Source: Anthopleura xanthogrammica (lineage: Eukaryota; Cnidaria; Anthozoa; Actiniaria; Actiniidae). Taken from it: DNA of 64,000 nt. A program made the translations under genes and the position numbers. Below are positions 43,925-57,093 of the stretch, one piece after another. The notes under the pieces were generated by a model that saw only the letters and a program-made list of their open reading frames with translations, made no database searches and was not told the DNA's origin. The first letter of the stretch is position 1, and the number at the start of each line of letters is the position of its first letter. The stretch covers positions 3,441,001-3,505,000 of the forward strand of contig OZ025207.1 in assembly GCA_964019055.1 (NCBI GenBank), in the 5' to 3' direction.

Positions 43925-44880
43925 GGATAATATAGTGTAAATGTAATCTGGTATAGTGCAGTTTAGTGCAATGTGGTGTAGTGTGGTGGAAGGTGTAGTG
44001 TATAAACAGTGTGTTGTAGTAAATTCAGTGTGATGTAGTATAAAGCAATGCAGTGTAGTGTAATGAAGCGAAGGTCAGTGTGGTCTAGTGTAGGGTAGTG
44101 CAGTATAATGTGGTGTAGTGTAGTCTAACGAAGCGAAGGTCGGTGCGGTCTAGTGTGGGGTGCGATGAAGTGTAGGTTAGTGCTTTGCAGTAGTGGTGTG
44201 TGGTGTAGTGTAGTGTAACGAAGGTCGGTGCGGTCTAGTGTGTGTTAAAATGTGGTGTATATAGTGTTAGTAGTGCATTGTGGTGTAGTGTAGTGTAACG
44301 AAGCAAAGATCACTGTGGTCTAGTGTGTGTTAAAATGTGGTGTAGTGTTAGTAGTGCAGTGTGGCGTAGTGTAGTGTAACGAAGATCGGTGTGGTCTAGT
44401 GTGTGTTAAAATGTGGTGTAGTGTTAGTAGTGCAGTGTGGCGTAGTGTAGTGTAACGAAGGTCGGTGCGGTCTAGTGTGTGTTAAAATGTGGTGTAGTTA
44501 GTAGTGCAGTGTGGCGTAGTGTAGTGTAACGAAGATCGGTGTGGTCTAGTGTTTGTTAAAATGTGGTGTAGTGTTAGTAGTGCAGTGTGGTGTAGTGTAG
44601 TGTAACGAAGATCGGTGTGGTCTAGTGTGTGTTAAAATGTGGTGTAGGGTTAGTAGTGCAGTGTGGCGTAGTGTAGTGTAGCGTAACGAAGCAAAGGTCA
44701 GTGCGGTCTAGTGTGTAGTGTAGTGTAGTGTAGTGTAGTGCTTTGTAGTACAGTGTAGTGTAATGCAACGAAGCGAAGCGAAGGTTAGTGTGGTGTAGTG
44801 TAGGGTATTGTAGTGTAGTATTGTATTATGCAGTGTGTGTTGGGTAGTATAGTAAAGTGTCGAATATCTGGAGTGTACCA
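43925..44880. repeat. GTAGT-based array with 76-bp higher-order units
   Basis: Short GTGTAGTGTAGT pentamer-like repeats run throughout. Between about 44210 and 44690 they are organised in units marked by AACGAAG(G/A)TCGGTG and GTCTAGTGTGTGTTAAAATG. GAAG marks at 44381, 44457, 44531 and 44607 give spacings of 76, 74 and 76 bp. No coding capacity. Confidence 0.9.
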
Positions 44881-44963
44881 GAGAGAAGCCTAGTCATGTA
44901 TAGTCAAACACAGTGCGTCATATATCTTTTCATATATACTGGTGATATAGTTATAGTTTTTAG

Positions 44964-45036
44964 ATGAGTCCTTAGAATTTGCTACACATCCTAACATTCA
45001 GTGCAAAATTTGTGTAGCAACTTCTAAGGACTAGAT
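44964..45036. mobile_element. Short foldback element
   Basis: GAGTCCTTAGAATTTGCTACACA is mirrored by TGTGTAGCAACTTCTAAGGACTAG, about 25 bp apart, just right of the GTAGT array. Confidence 0.45.
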
Positions 45037-45039
45037 TGG

Positions 45040-48000
45040 CGCGAAACTGGTTGTATGTATTCCTCAATGCCTTTACACTGGCTCAATGATATATGAAAAA
45101 AATCATCTTGAATTTTTGGATATTTAAGCATTTTTTTCTCAAAAAGCCATTTCTCAGATTATTTTACCAAAATTTATAGAAAAACAATTACTGGTACATA
45201 GTTCAAGGCTTAAAGACTCGTGACTGCAAATTTCTCAGGAATCAGACAGGTTTTGATGCAAAAAGACGCGATTGAAATTCATGCCCGTCAAACAAATCAA
45301 TAGGTGCGGGCCACCTTAACAAGATATTCAGAGTATTGAGCTGAAGTGGTATTTCTTTACTTAAGTTTTCTATGAGTACTGTAGTATGAATATGCCGTAA
45401 AATGCTTAATGTATTCAATATATCGTAGATTCAATGTCGAACTCATAATGAAGAGTCCTTCAACAACATAGTCAGAGTATTCATTGTATTAAGTTTTCTA
45501 TGAGTAGCGCAGTGTCAATATAAATGTATATCATGCTATATAAGTGATTTTATAGTGTAGAATTCGAATCAACTGATGTTCAGGGAAATGTTGAAGATAT
45601 TCGTGTCGTCTATGGATGCTGTACCCTTATATTCCAGCACTTCCCCTCCAGTTCTCTTCATTTCAATCCGCTCTCATCTACTAAGCCGCCTAATTCCTCT
45701 TCTGTAAGATTATCCAAATAAACTTTCCAATATTCGATAAAAAAAGCCAAAACAAACAAACACAAGAACAAAACAAGATACCATATACGAAAATAAGTAG
45801 CTTTTTTCATTTCTCTAAGGTTCTGTATCACTTAAGAATATTTATTTAAAAAATGAGTCATTTTCAAAAAAGAGGAAAATTCATCTCGCTAGCTAAGTAT
45901 TTCAAATTAAAAACAAATTGTTCATCTTATATGCCTTGGCTATTTTGTTGATCGTATTTGCGAAGAGCAAAACTCACATATTGTTTTTAATGTATATATA
46001 CCAAGCTGTGAAATAAGACCTAGGGCAAAACTACCCAGGTAAAAATTTGTTTTGTGAGTTTGAGTGGTCAAGAATTGGTAGCTAGATTTAAACGTGCAGA
46101 CTTGGGGGGTATATTTGCGTTAAGGAAAATGGAACAAAATAGCTAACACTTCAAGAAATTAGTTATTGCTAGTGCTTTATGGATTATTCTGTTCTTGGAT
46201 AAAGTTGTTTTTCTCTTCATATATTTTTATCTGTTATGTTCATTAAGCTTTGTTTTGCTCTTTTTGCTCGATATTTTTATTTTTTTACAATTCATTTTAA
46301 ATATATATAGGAGGGGTTTATACACAAAAGCGTTGTAGTAATATACAAATAGCCTGATACTCTTACTACATATGTTTTCAATGCATTCAATATCAATAAA
46401 TTTGCTTTTGAAAAAATCTTTAAATCTTTCCATAGCATTTCACTGAAATGCAAAATCTAATACCTAATAGATATCTAATAATATCTTCTCGCTCTGTTTA
46501 TTGGGTTGAAGATCTTCTGATTTCTAAATAATCCTTCTTATGAGTTTTTGGGCAAATCATAAATTTATTGACTGACTGACTAACTGGCTGGCTGCAAAAA
46601 TGAAGATCTCTCCACAACTTACTAAATATATATATATAATACATCTCTTTTCTTGAACTATAAATATATACACATAAAACGTATGCAATAACGTTATTCA
46701 CTAAAACGAAAAAATATATAGTTTTATGTATAAAAAAAAATTCAAAAAAATATCGAAAATTTCACCCATTTCAAAAAAATTCTTCTTAATTAAAATATTT
46801 GTAATTGAAAATTTCACCGATTTTTCAAAACAAAATAGGATAATGAATATCATGGAAGGCTCACGTAATTTTTTACGTTTGGTATATAAATGTCCAAGTG
46901 TTTCTCGAGTATACGTGTATGTGTGCGTATCTCTCTACATACGAGTACTAATAGTATATATAAGTAGTTATGTGAAGAAAGATAGATATATTCCCCCGTA
47001 ACAGCTGGGTTATGAAGGACCGATATTGAATCTTCCCCACCAGCAAGGATTTTATTACCTTAACATGTTGAAGAAATGAAATCATATTCCTCTAAGCCTC
47101 ATAAGTTGGCAAATATCATCTCAATTAGTCCGTCCGATTCGAAATTGAAAAATCAAGCAATGTACCTTGATTAGTAACGATTGAGAAACCGGGTGAGATT
47201 ACCCCGAGAAAATTAGATATAAAAGAATCAAATGAAAGAGTGAGTGAATGAGAACTTTATTTGAGTTCAATATCAGCTAAAGTCAACTACAGCTTAATCA
47301 CAGCCGAAATAACCTAAGCCCACTTTGGGATTCTCTGGAGTTTTGGGGTTTATCGCCATACCCTAGGCGTCTATTAGGTACAAGCCACAATACAATAACG
47401 CTGGTCCAATATATATCACTTTTATTCCCGTACCTATACACTGGATTTTTTTTTCCACACGAGGCGCGCTTAAAAACAATTTCGTAGCTTAGCATGTTTC
47501 GATCTCATAACGAATAAAGCACGTGTTGGAGCAAAAAAATCGTAGCTTATTTCCTAGTGAAGCTGGGGGCGTGTCTGTTCGTTATGTTCAATGTCTCATG
47601 AATAACAAACAATACAACACTTAACTAACTTGTAATAAATACCAGCTTAAGAACACTTGAATTACTCCGGAATAACCTTTTGGGATTCAATACTAGAAGG
47701 GATTTGCGCAGACAGAAGGTTTAAAGCGTTGGTGGAAGATGCTTTGATTTGGGTAGTTTATCTTGCCGGCCATCGACCTGAGCTGATCATTGAAAAAAAA
47801 AACTGGTGAGATTTCCTCTTTTATCTAATCTTCACTTCTCTTTTCTTTCAAATTTATCAAATATATATTCTTTGAATTCTTCAAAAATGATTCCAAAATC
47901 CCTTTTTTTTAATTCTTTAAATTCAGTTTTCAATAGATTTTCTCTTCGCTTCGACGCGGAAAAGTCCTCAAATCTTCTTTGTCATAAAGAATATTTTATC

Positions 48001-49600
48001 GTATCTCTTATCTAAGTTTATTCAAGATTTCCATATTACAATAATACCTCTTGTTGCTCTACAATCACAATACTATCTTACTGACTTCTTCTTAGAGATT
48101 TTCCCCTCTTTAAATACAACCTTTATCGTTAGGAAAAAAATATCAGTTTATTGACAGTTAAAACCAAAATACGCCTAATTTGGCTCTTTTTTATCATACT
48201 AATCAGTTCTGCTAACGCATTTGCTGATTTTTTCCTTCATTAAGGATCGATTTAAGTCGCATAAAGAAAATATTTTCTCTTTTATGAAGTAATAATCGAA
48301 TTTATTTTACCCCGTTTTTTGACAGCCGCCACAACTCCCATAGATAATGAATCATCCAAGCCATGCGTCAGATATTTTTTTACTAGAATCATTTTGTGTC
48401 CGTTTTCAACAAATGTAAGTCCCCCTCTTCATCTAACTGTCGACTTTTCACTAAGAATTCCGGTTTTAAACCATCGCTAGTTTTCAGTCACTTTAGCTTG
48501 AAAATTGAAGACTTAAGACTTGAAAATAAAATAAAATAGAAATATATAGAAGTCCAACACTGATAAGACTGTGATTTTGACTTTGAAGTTTCTGGTTAAG
48601 GATATATTTTCTTCTTCATTGTGTTTAGCTACGTTCGAGAGCGTAGCCTAAAGGATTGTTTTAATTGCCTTGGCTATGCAAACGAACACTCAAATACATA
48701 TATAAGTTGTCATGCATCTGGCTATCTTTCATTGAAATGGAGAATTTTCATTCCAATAATGGTTGTATTGTTATACAATTTTATTGCATCATTTTTTTGG
48801 CAAACAACCGAAATCTTCTTCCGCTTAATATAGAACCAACTTAATAGTTTTATTTTTCTTTCTCCTTTGTTATTCTTTCTCTCCCATTTTATTCAATTTT
48901 ATTTTGACTCAGTAAATGAGAAAAAGCTATATCAAAGTGTGTTAATTCCTGCTGCCCTCGGGAACTAATTGAATTTAAAACAAACCGGTTCAGTTTAAGG
49001 TTGACATTATCACGTTTATTTCATTTTCTTATATTAACAGCCTCGATCGAAATGATATGCCAAAAGTGATGACAAAAAATAATTTTTTTTTCGCCAAAAT
49101 ATTTCATCATTTGTAGTTACTCACAGACGTGTCGAAACGCCGGCTAGATCATCCATTTGAATTCACGGTTAAACTACAATACATCACTACAATAGAACCA
49201 AAGAAAAGCAGAAAATTCTTCAGTATTTCAGTGGTGAGTTCAGTAGAGTTCTTTCTACAAATGTACTAATTCACTCGAGGTAAAAATACAATTTTATTTA
49301 ACAATAGTCAAGATAAGCCCTACAGTTGAACCTTCCTTATTAGGTTATTGCAATAGACAAAGAATGTTTTTTCACCGGAACATGTCAAAAAGCGATATAT
49401 CGTAGTCTGCAAGCAAATGGGAGGATAGAAATACTAAAGGAGAGAGAGAGTTTCAAACAGATTAATGTCGTGCGCTACTGAAAACTACTGTCAGTCGAAA
49501 CTATCATTATACTCGTTTTGACACGATTGTGGCAGGCATCCACACTCTCTGTATAGCCGTATGATGAAGTGGATGGTGTCTATTTGTATTCTAAATGTTT
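45040..49600. other. AT-rich gene desert
   Basis: No exon recognised. Low-complexity AT runs and TA dinucleotide stretches (46625-46640) are all that stands out. Confidence 0.4.
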
Positions 49601-49896
49601 GATTAATGGTTTTAAGTTTCCGTCATCGGGAGTTCGATTCAAAATCATCTCTTTCGTAATAAGGTCGCTTTGAATTTCGAAAGGCGTTCGCGTCCATGCT
49701 CGCTTCGTAGTTCACATCATCGCACGTCAAAACCGTCAAAACTTTGTGTACAATCCACTTCAGACCAACACATTCGCACCTACCAACCAAACCTTTGTGC
49801 AACTTTTGAAATCTCTTTGAACTTTGATCTTCCATTGATATTTTCTCCCAAAAATAACTTCAGTTCGAAGAGGCAACATCATCCAAGATTGGTAAT

Positions 49897-49913
49897 CCCG
49901 CCCCCCACGTCAT
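49897..49913 (+). promoter_or_regulatory. GC box and CACGTCA in possible GPCR promoter
   Basis: CCCGCCCCCCACGTCAT is a GC box joined to a CRE-like half site. CpG-rich sequence follows (AAGCGCGCGACAC, GCCGCGCGCATCG at 49973). It lies about 450 bp upstream of the GPCR start codon in an otherwise AT-rich area. The promoter role is inferred. Confidence 0.3.
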
Positions 49914-50355
49914 TGATAGGCCAAGCGCGCGACACACTCACCTCCACTCCAAACATTCAACATCTGTCTATTTGCCGCGCGCATCGTGTGTAAGAAAGAT
50001 GCTAATGAATTCTAATGCAATCAACAGAATGGTCATTCGTCCAACGTAACCCAGGCAGCCTTGGACGTCAAATGCTGGATGTGTCGTTCGTGACTTGCCT
50101 GTTAACTCGACTCGCTTTAGCTTTGTTTATCGAAGACGACGTTGTTATTACAACTCTATAATACCATTTATCCTGGCATTATTGGTCATTCTTCTTTGAT
50201 AGATAATTAGCAGTGGAAAACTAAAGCTAGTAACTATAGTACCTCTTGGATCGTCAATTGGATCGCCGCAACTCATTTTCAATCTCTACATATACTTAAG
50301 TGGAAATCTGCGCCGAGCATTCTTCTACATCTAGGCAGAATAGCTGAGCTTCAAG

Positions 50356-51477
50356 ATGAATACATCCAACATGACTCCAACTGTTGACCCATTGGCGCTC
50401 TGTAAGGAGCCTACTTCACCATGGTTCATCGTGTATACAACATTTCTGGTTCTTATATTGCTTGGCACACTGTTTGGTAATGGCCTGGTGGTACTATCAG
50501 TGTATATGTTTGCTAGGCTTCGAAGGGTCTCCAATATGTTCATAGTATCGTTGGCTGTTAGCGATCTTCTGGTAGCGCTCGCGTCGCTGCCTCTTCGCAT
50601 TGATCAGTCTGTCCATAACATGAACTGGTGCTCTTCAAGAACAACCTGTGTGTTTTGGGTCTCAACTGACGGTATTTGGAGCGCTGCGTCCATCTGTAAC
50701 CTGGTCATAATTTCTATAGATCGCTTCCTTGCCATCACCAAGCCGTTTGCTTATCAGGAAAAGATGACCAAGAAAGTTTGCTTGTGTTTGATAACTTTTG
50801 TGTGGGTTTATGCGGTGACATGGGGGCTGCTTAGTCTAGCCCACTGGTTTGGCGGAAAAGAGCCATCTTGGACTGGCGTCTACCCAACTGGCGAGCATTA
50901 CTGCCGGAAAAACGATCGCGTTTACTACACAGCTACATTTGTGTTCGCGATATTCATTCCTCTTGTCGTGATCATCATCACCTATGCCTCGATTTTCAAT
51001 GTCGCATTGACCCAAGCCAAGATTCTTGCCTCGCAGGACCCTACCAGACGAGGACACAGGCGCAGTGTACGCGAGCTCAAGGCCACCAAAACTATCGCGA
51101 TTGTCATCGGGGTTTTTGTGGTGTGTTGGCTCCCTGCTTTTGTTATAATCACCATCAGCTTATGGTGTTCACCTAATGATTGCTTCTCGGGATTCCAAAA
51201 GTATCCCGCGTTCTCCTTGGCCATTCGCATCCCTTTTGTGTTTGTTTTACCTATCCTTAACAGCAGCGTGAACCCCATAATCTACGCCGTTTATAACAAG
51301 GAATTCCGAGACGCTTTTAGAAAGATGCTTCGAATTGATTCCGGCCGTCACTATGGCGCGGACTATCTAGAAGAATACTCCTGTACAGAGACTACACATA
51401 TTAGAAGGTCAACGCTCGATTCTAATTCAAAACGCTCGAAAATAGACACCAACATGAACGGTGGATCCAAGATATAA
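50356..51477 (+). CDS. Class A GPCR, biogenic-amine-receptor-like
   Basis: An intronless 373-residue frame with seven helices. Class A landmarks are present: GN at 41-42 (N1.50), LAVSD with D70 (2.50), the ECL1/ECL2 disulfide pair C98 and C183, DRF at 122-124 in place of DRY, W150 (4.50), P202 (5.50), CWLP with W258 and P260 (6.47-6.50), and NPIIY at 306-310. The N-terminus has two N-glycosylation sequons (N2, N5). D105 falls at 3.32, the amine-binding aspartate of aminergic receptors. However, TM5 has T194 and A198 rather than the serines that bind catechols, and 7.43 is I300 rather than Tyr. The third loop is short and basic, and the tail is Ser/Thr-rich. It is a plausible orphan amine-type receptor; the ligand is unknown. 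The ATG is the first in frame and follows a stop-containing leader. Confidence 0.88.
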   Translation: MNTSNMTPTVDPLALCKEPTSPWFIVYTTFLVLILLGTLFGNGLVVLSVYMFARLRRVSNMFIVSLAVSDLLVALASLPLRIDQSVHNMNWCSSRTTCVFWVSTDGIWSAASICNLVIISIDRFLAITKPFAYQEKMTKKVCLCLITFVWVYAVTWGLLSLAHWFGGKEPSWTGVYPTGEHYCRKNDRVYYTATFVFAIFIPLVVIIITYASIFNVALTQAKILASQDPTRRGHRRSVRELKATKTIAIVIGVFVVCWLPAFVIITISLWCSPNDCFSGFQKYPAFSLAIRIPFVFVLPILNSSVNPIIYAVYNKEFRDAFRKMLRIDSGRHYGADYLEEYSCTETTHIRRSTLDSNSKRSKIDTNMNGGSKI

Positions 51478-54400
51478 CCATACTCTCGGGTGGAAAATCA
51501 ACCTGCAGCATTGTGGAGGTCTACGATATCACAAAGGAATGCGCGGATCTTGAATCCGTTTTCCCTTCGATCAATGTGATGTTTTAGCGGTTTGAGATGC
51601 ATATGTAAAGTGGAAACCATTGATTGACCAAATGACCGCGAAACGATTATAAAAGACAACAGCTAACCCTAGGAGCGGGCAGAATAACGTTACATCCCTA
51701 CTCGGCTCACGTCATGAAAGATGGATCCCCACAAGGTCTATATGTCAGAGATGAAACTATATAGTATTACTCTGACAAATGTCAAACTTTAGCTTCACTA
51801 GGACATTTATATTATGTAAGCTTCTCCTATATGTGTTCTTTTAAATTTTGATAGTGTGCCCACAGACTACACGGCTATTTTTTAATCAGGATCTCCTCCA
51901 AACTCAGCTATCTTCTCTCTTGTATTGGTTTAGAGAATTGGAAAATCGCGCGCCAAGTTTCCAAGATTATTTTCCAAAAAAAACCCAAGCGGAAGAGAAT
52001 TAAATCAAGCTAATAACTTCTCAACTTCTTACCAGTTGATAATTTTTCTTGCTTTGTAAACACTCGAACATTGAGACAGAATTTCGTGGTCTGGAATTAG
52101 TATTTTTTTAAATTCAATTAGAACGCGCTACCATTTTTTTTTATTATGTCTTTGAAGGTTTTAGTTTAAGGCAAGTTGAAGCACGTCGGCTCGGGCATAT
52201 TTCAAAGGGACGATTAAGCAAACAACTCATTCTATTGTTGTATGAGATCTGTATAGAGATGTCTAAATTTATTAGAATTGTCGACAATCAAAATCACTTG
52301 GACTATTTTTGACTATCTGTAAAAAAAAAAATATATAGGAAGACAGTGCCATAGATCTGGTTAATGAGTTTGGGGGTCAATAGATTTCAACTCTGTTTGT
52401 TAGATTTCTTGTGCTTGGTTCAGTGATTGTGTACATTTAGATATATTGTTTGTAATTCCCAGCATAAATGAGTTACCCGTTTTTTTTATTGTGTTATTAT
52501 GAAGCCTTTTTCAACCATATCTATATCCTTCAATCAGACTTCACATTTACAAAAGCTTTTCTAGTCCGTTTTTGAGGGATCCGGTGGCGACCGGCCAACA
52601 CGACTGATATAATTTTTCTCAAACAAATACACCATACAAAATGTTCAATTGAGCTCACAACAGCTTTGCATATATTTCGAAAGCGGCGATTAATTTGCAG
52701 CTTTAAGCTTAAAACATTTTAATGCTACGTCCTAAGGCTTTGATTGGCTGTTCATTTTCCTAGCCAAAATCGAATCACCTGCCTCTCATATCATGACAAT
52801 ATTTTTTTGTGAATCAATTTAGGTCCGTTTGGACCTCATTCTTTGGTTTTCCCGTTGAAATTTTTATGTTCTTAATTCCACTAGGCCTGACTGATTTTAT
52901 GCCACTTCAGCTCAAGACATCTGTCGAAGTTTCTTGGTCATGCTAAGCGGTTTCTTTCTCAACAATCCGACTTCCATTCCCTGTGACTTGCTTGCTACTA
53001 TAACCTCTTCTTTTGGCACCACAACTTGGATAAAAAACAGATATGATCAGAGTTTAATTGGAAACAAACGGGCGGCCATCTATATCGGCCCAAAGGCCAA
53101 TGATATCCAAAACGACACGAATAACTATAATATTGCGGACGCTATTTTCTTGTCTGCTTATTGCTTGTAAACTTATCTTTAAAATTAAAGACTTTTTAGC
53201 CGAGCGGCGGTTTTTTCTTTCCGGGTCGCGAAAGATGGAAATTCTTCTCACCTTCATTGCTACAGCTTTCTAAATATAGGAACCAATATTTTCTTTACAA
53301 CATCTACTTTTATTTGGCGAGCTAAAAAGCAGAAGTTTTTTTTCCTTCCGACCATGATGTTTCTCGGTGACTGAAATTACAAGTGTAATAAAATTAAAAA
53401 AAATTGAGCGTGACAGAACTCTCTGGTCTTTTCGACCCAGGATACTAAATAATCAGCAATCCCAACCTTAACGATATTTCCATTAGACTTAAACTTTTCT
53501 AAAACGCTATGAATAAGATAAGATTTCACCGTGTGACGAAATTTTAAGTGTACATGTAAGGTCCGACTCTCTGGTTACGAAGGGACCTCTTAAGCCATGT
53601 CAAGCATTAGGATATAATAACTAGTTCATGGCAACGTGAGGGGCATTACTTCACCTCGGATAACAATAATATTTTTGTATTATGCGAATGAGGTAAGCCG
53701 GGCTAACACTTGCGTAGAGTATGGCTGCTCCGAAAGTCGACCTTTTATCAGCCACTGCGATCAGAAAGGATGGATTGTCTATAAACACGGATAACACATC
53801 AGATAATCTATGACTAGCATAAGTACTATAAAAGCCTTGATCCATATCAGGTTTCAAATGATTTATACCATCAGGAAAGTTAAAGGTCCTAAGGGAATGT
53901 TCGGCGTGCTCGCATAGGCAGATGCTAGTATACTATCTGCGCGCGCGGTTCTCTTACAATAACAGCATAAAAAAAAAAAATTTTATTCCAAATTCGATCA
54001 CAGAAACAGACATGGATATTTCAGTTTTTGTAGTCTATTAAACGCCATACTGAAGACACATTTTATATGACTTTTAGAGTGAAATTGTGACATAAATTCC
54101 CCTGTTGATGGAACAACCAGTGTTTTCTCAGAGCGTAAATAATCCTGTACCGACCAACAAAACTAATTAAGACAAAAATATAAAATGCTGCAAATGTTGA
54201 CATTCTATCAAGGGATGCGCGGCTTAAGCTAACGTCTGATTCCCAGCACCGTGCCGTGTCTTGGCTCATTTATTTGACTGTATCATCTAAAATAAAGATA
54301 GGAATACAATAATTAATCCCCGGCTTTCTTACTGAAGGTCTTGTTTACTAAACACTGCCCCAAGCTTTCCAACAATCGAAGGTTGAAAGGCTATTCATTA

Positions 54401-55817
54401 GGGTATGACAGTTTATTCCTTTAAAGTCCCCTTTGTTGCTTCGCGTCTCAAAGCGAGTTTACATTCTCTCTTGACTGTTTAGATTTCTGCATCGATTCTT
54501 GACAGGCCTGTCGTGAGCGTTACTTATCTCGTTAAGCACTTGTGTTATTAATAGGAAAAACCAGACATTTAATTCGCTGCTTTTGGGGGAGTCTTTTTGA
54601 TCGAGTGAACAGGGCCACTGCAAATCTGACGATGTCTGAAGTTCCAAAGTAGTTCATTTTCGATTTGTTTACATTGTATGCTTCACTACGAAATAACTTT
54701 GGCCGACATCTGTAACCAGAGTAACGAAGATATTTGGAACAAACTATCTTCGTCTAGTTTTTTTTATAAGTTACATGAGCTGGAAATAAAAGGAGGCTGG
54801 ATTGCCACTGACTAAATTAAATTTTCCAAAACATTTTTACATCTCATTTCTTTCTGGTTCTAGAAAAATCTTCGAGTAAGATTTTCTAAGCTCGTAGGAT
54901 CAAGCTTTGTAAATCCACCTCATTGTAATCCTTACAATCGTATTTCATAACTTAGACCCTTATTGGCATCCACCAACATAGCTTTAAACAAAAGAAGTGT
55001 CCAAGACGTCAAGTATAACTCCTGCGGTCAATAAAAGACTTAGATTAATTATAAAATCGGTTGTACACTAATCTAAGTTGATCGCCTTGTGGCCTTTGAA
55101 TTTTCTCTCTAACGAGATTAATTCTAGTAAAACCTTTGGGAATAAACTTAGGGTTCTCGGCGCGCTTTTTACGTGGTTATGTACACTAATTTTTGATATC
55201 TATTCATCGCGGATCGGTTAGTCCAAAGACAGAGTACTTAACAGTTGATTTTTTATTAAGCATAATTAAATTGGCTCTCTTTACCTATTGAACTTGGTAT
55301 GTGTGTTTGTACACGAAGTCTAAACAATCTAGACCTTTGTGGAAACTTCCTGGTGACATTAGTCACACGGGAAGTCAAAATAAAAATATAATCATAATAA
55401 AAACTGGAAAATTAACTCAAAAAATTTTGACTTCCTGCATGGCTAAAACGCGACAAAATATCTCACACTTCAATTTTAATATTTCCTTTAAATTATCATT
55501 TCAAAAACAAAGAGAGAAAGAAAGAATGAATTAATGGAACACTGAAAAAAATAACTCAATTGTTTTTATTTCCTACAACTAAAACGCGACAAAACATCTA
55601 CTTTAATGGACCAGGGAGGTGGGAGGGAGAGATCTCCCTCCCTTTCACCTGAATGAACACACTTCCTATAAATTATCATTTCAAAAACAAAGAGAAAAAG
55701 AATGAATGAAAGAAAAAATGAAAGAGAAGAATGGGAAAGCGGTTCAAAAATGTAAAGTTTCTTTCTTAAACATTTAGTTTGTTCTTCACCTCTTAGTTTG
55801 TTTTAGAAAGAACAATA
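51478..55817. other. Intergenic, downstream of the GPCR
   Basis: No gene recognised. The proximal part should contain the GPCR 3' UTR. A duplicated motif pair (AAATTATCATTTCAAAAACAAAGAGA) occurs at about 55491 and 55669, with CTAAAACGCGACAAAA at 55443 and 55580, marking an old duplication of about 150 bp. Confidence 0.4.
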
Positions 55818-55932
55818 ATAGACCCCTTGCAGCGCGCGGAATGCAGCTCGATTTAGAGGACAAAACAACAGGAGATTGAAATTCTTTTATTTTGTCCTCC
55901 AAATTGGAAGGAGTCACGTTGAAGGAGTCTAT
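55818..55932 (+). mobile_element. CRE-MITE copy 3 (internally shortened)
   Basis: ATAGACCCCTTGCAGCGCG, GAATGCAGCTCGATTTAGAGGACAAAACAA and GAGATTGAAATTCTTTTATTTTGTCCTCCAAATTG are recognisable. About 20 bp is missing from the centre, and the CRE is lost (GGAGTCACGT). Confidence 0.8.
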
Positions 55933-56039
55933 ATGGTCCATGCAGCTTCATTTTACAACACCGACTGTGTCTCGAAGATTGTTTGACGATTTAAAATGCA
56001 TCAAAATGTTTTTGCTAACTTTGTTTAAGTTAGACTTTC

Positions 56040-56775
56040 AATACCATTACCAGAAATGTGTACATTACTTGGTATATTGACAAAGTCTTTGTAATTGGTT
56101 TGGCAGTAATATTCAAATGATCCTCTTAGGCAGTGATTGATAGGCTTCACATAGTATACCATTACCAGCAATGATTTATTTCTCTTCAGACATTGATTGA
56201 AAGGCTTGGTAATTGACTTGGTATACCATTACCAGGAATTGTTTGTTTTTCTCCAGACATTGATTGAAAGGCTTGGTAATTGACTTACCATACCATTACC
56301 AGGAACTATTCTAATATTCCTCTCAAGAGAGTGTGATTAATAGGCTTAGTATTAGCCCACTTCCAAGACATGCTTCGCTTGTCACACACAAAGGTTTCAG
56401 TATGAGACTCCGTGCTAAATTAAATGTATTCTTTTCTCCTGTCACGAATCACTGAGCATTAAGCATGGAGCCTCGCATTGAAACCTTTGTGCGTGACAAA
56501 CAAAGCATACCTCTCTTGGCATACCACTACCAGGCAATATTCTCCTCCTCAGACATGACCGAATGGGTTGGTAACACCGTACCATTACCAGGTAATACAT
56601 TCCTCCTCAGACATGACCGAATGGGTTGGTAACACCATACCATTACCAGGTAATACATTCCTCCTCGGACATGACCGAATGGGTTGGTAACACCATACCA
56701 TTACCAGGTAATACATTCCTCCTCGGGCATGACCGAATGGGTTGGTAATACATCATACCATTACCAGGTAATATT
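56040..56775. repeat. 58-bp minisatellite interrupted by a MITE
   Basis: The right half has regular 58-bp units (CCTCCTCAGACATGACCGAATGGGTTGGTAACACCATACCATTACCAGG) at about 56544, 56602, 56660 and 56718. The left half (56040-56350) has older diverged units with TACCATTACCAGGAAT and ATTGATTGAAAGGCTTGGTAAT. Confidence 0.85.
56363..56519. mobile_element. Foldback MITE nested in the 58-bp array
   Basis: CCAAGACATGCTTCGCTTGTCACACACAAAGGTTTCA is inverted at the right (TGAAACCTTTGTGCGTGACAAACAAAGCATACCTCTCTTGG). The 157-bp element separates the old and young halves of the minisatellite. Confidence 0.75.
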
Positions 56776-57093
56776 TTAATGTTTCTTAAACTTTTCTTGG
56801 CATGTCTTTAAACATTTAAAGGCAAATTCAAAATCTTTGCACATTGAGCTATCAGCCTTAGTGAAAATTCTAAGTAATTTACTAATAAACCTCCAGATAA
56901 ATGATTAATTATATAAATTTCAATTACGTAACTTGATAAATAAATAAGCATACAATTAAATTTCCTAAAACAACAGATTAAAGCATTGCGACAAGGAATA
57001 AAATCAAAGTCATATGTTGCTGTTAATATTGTTAAGGATGCTGATTAAATATGATGTTAGTTGATGTTGCTACTGCTACTATTGGCATTTTTG

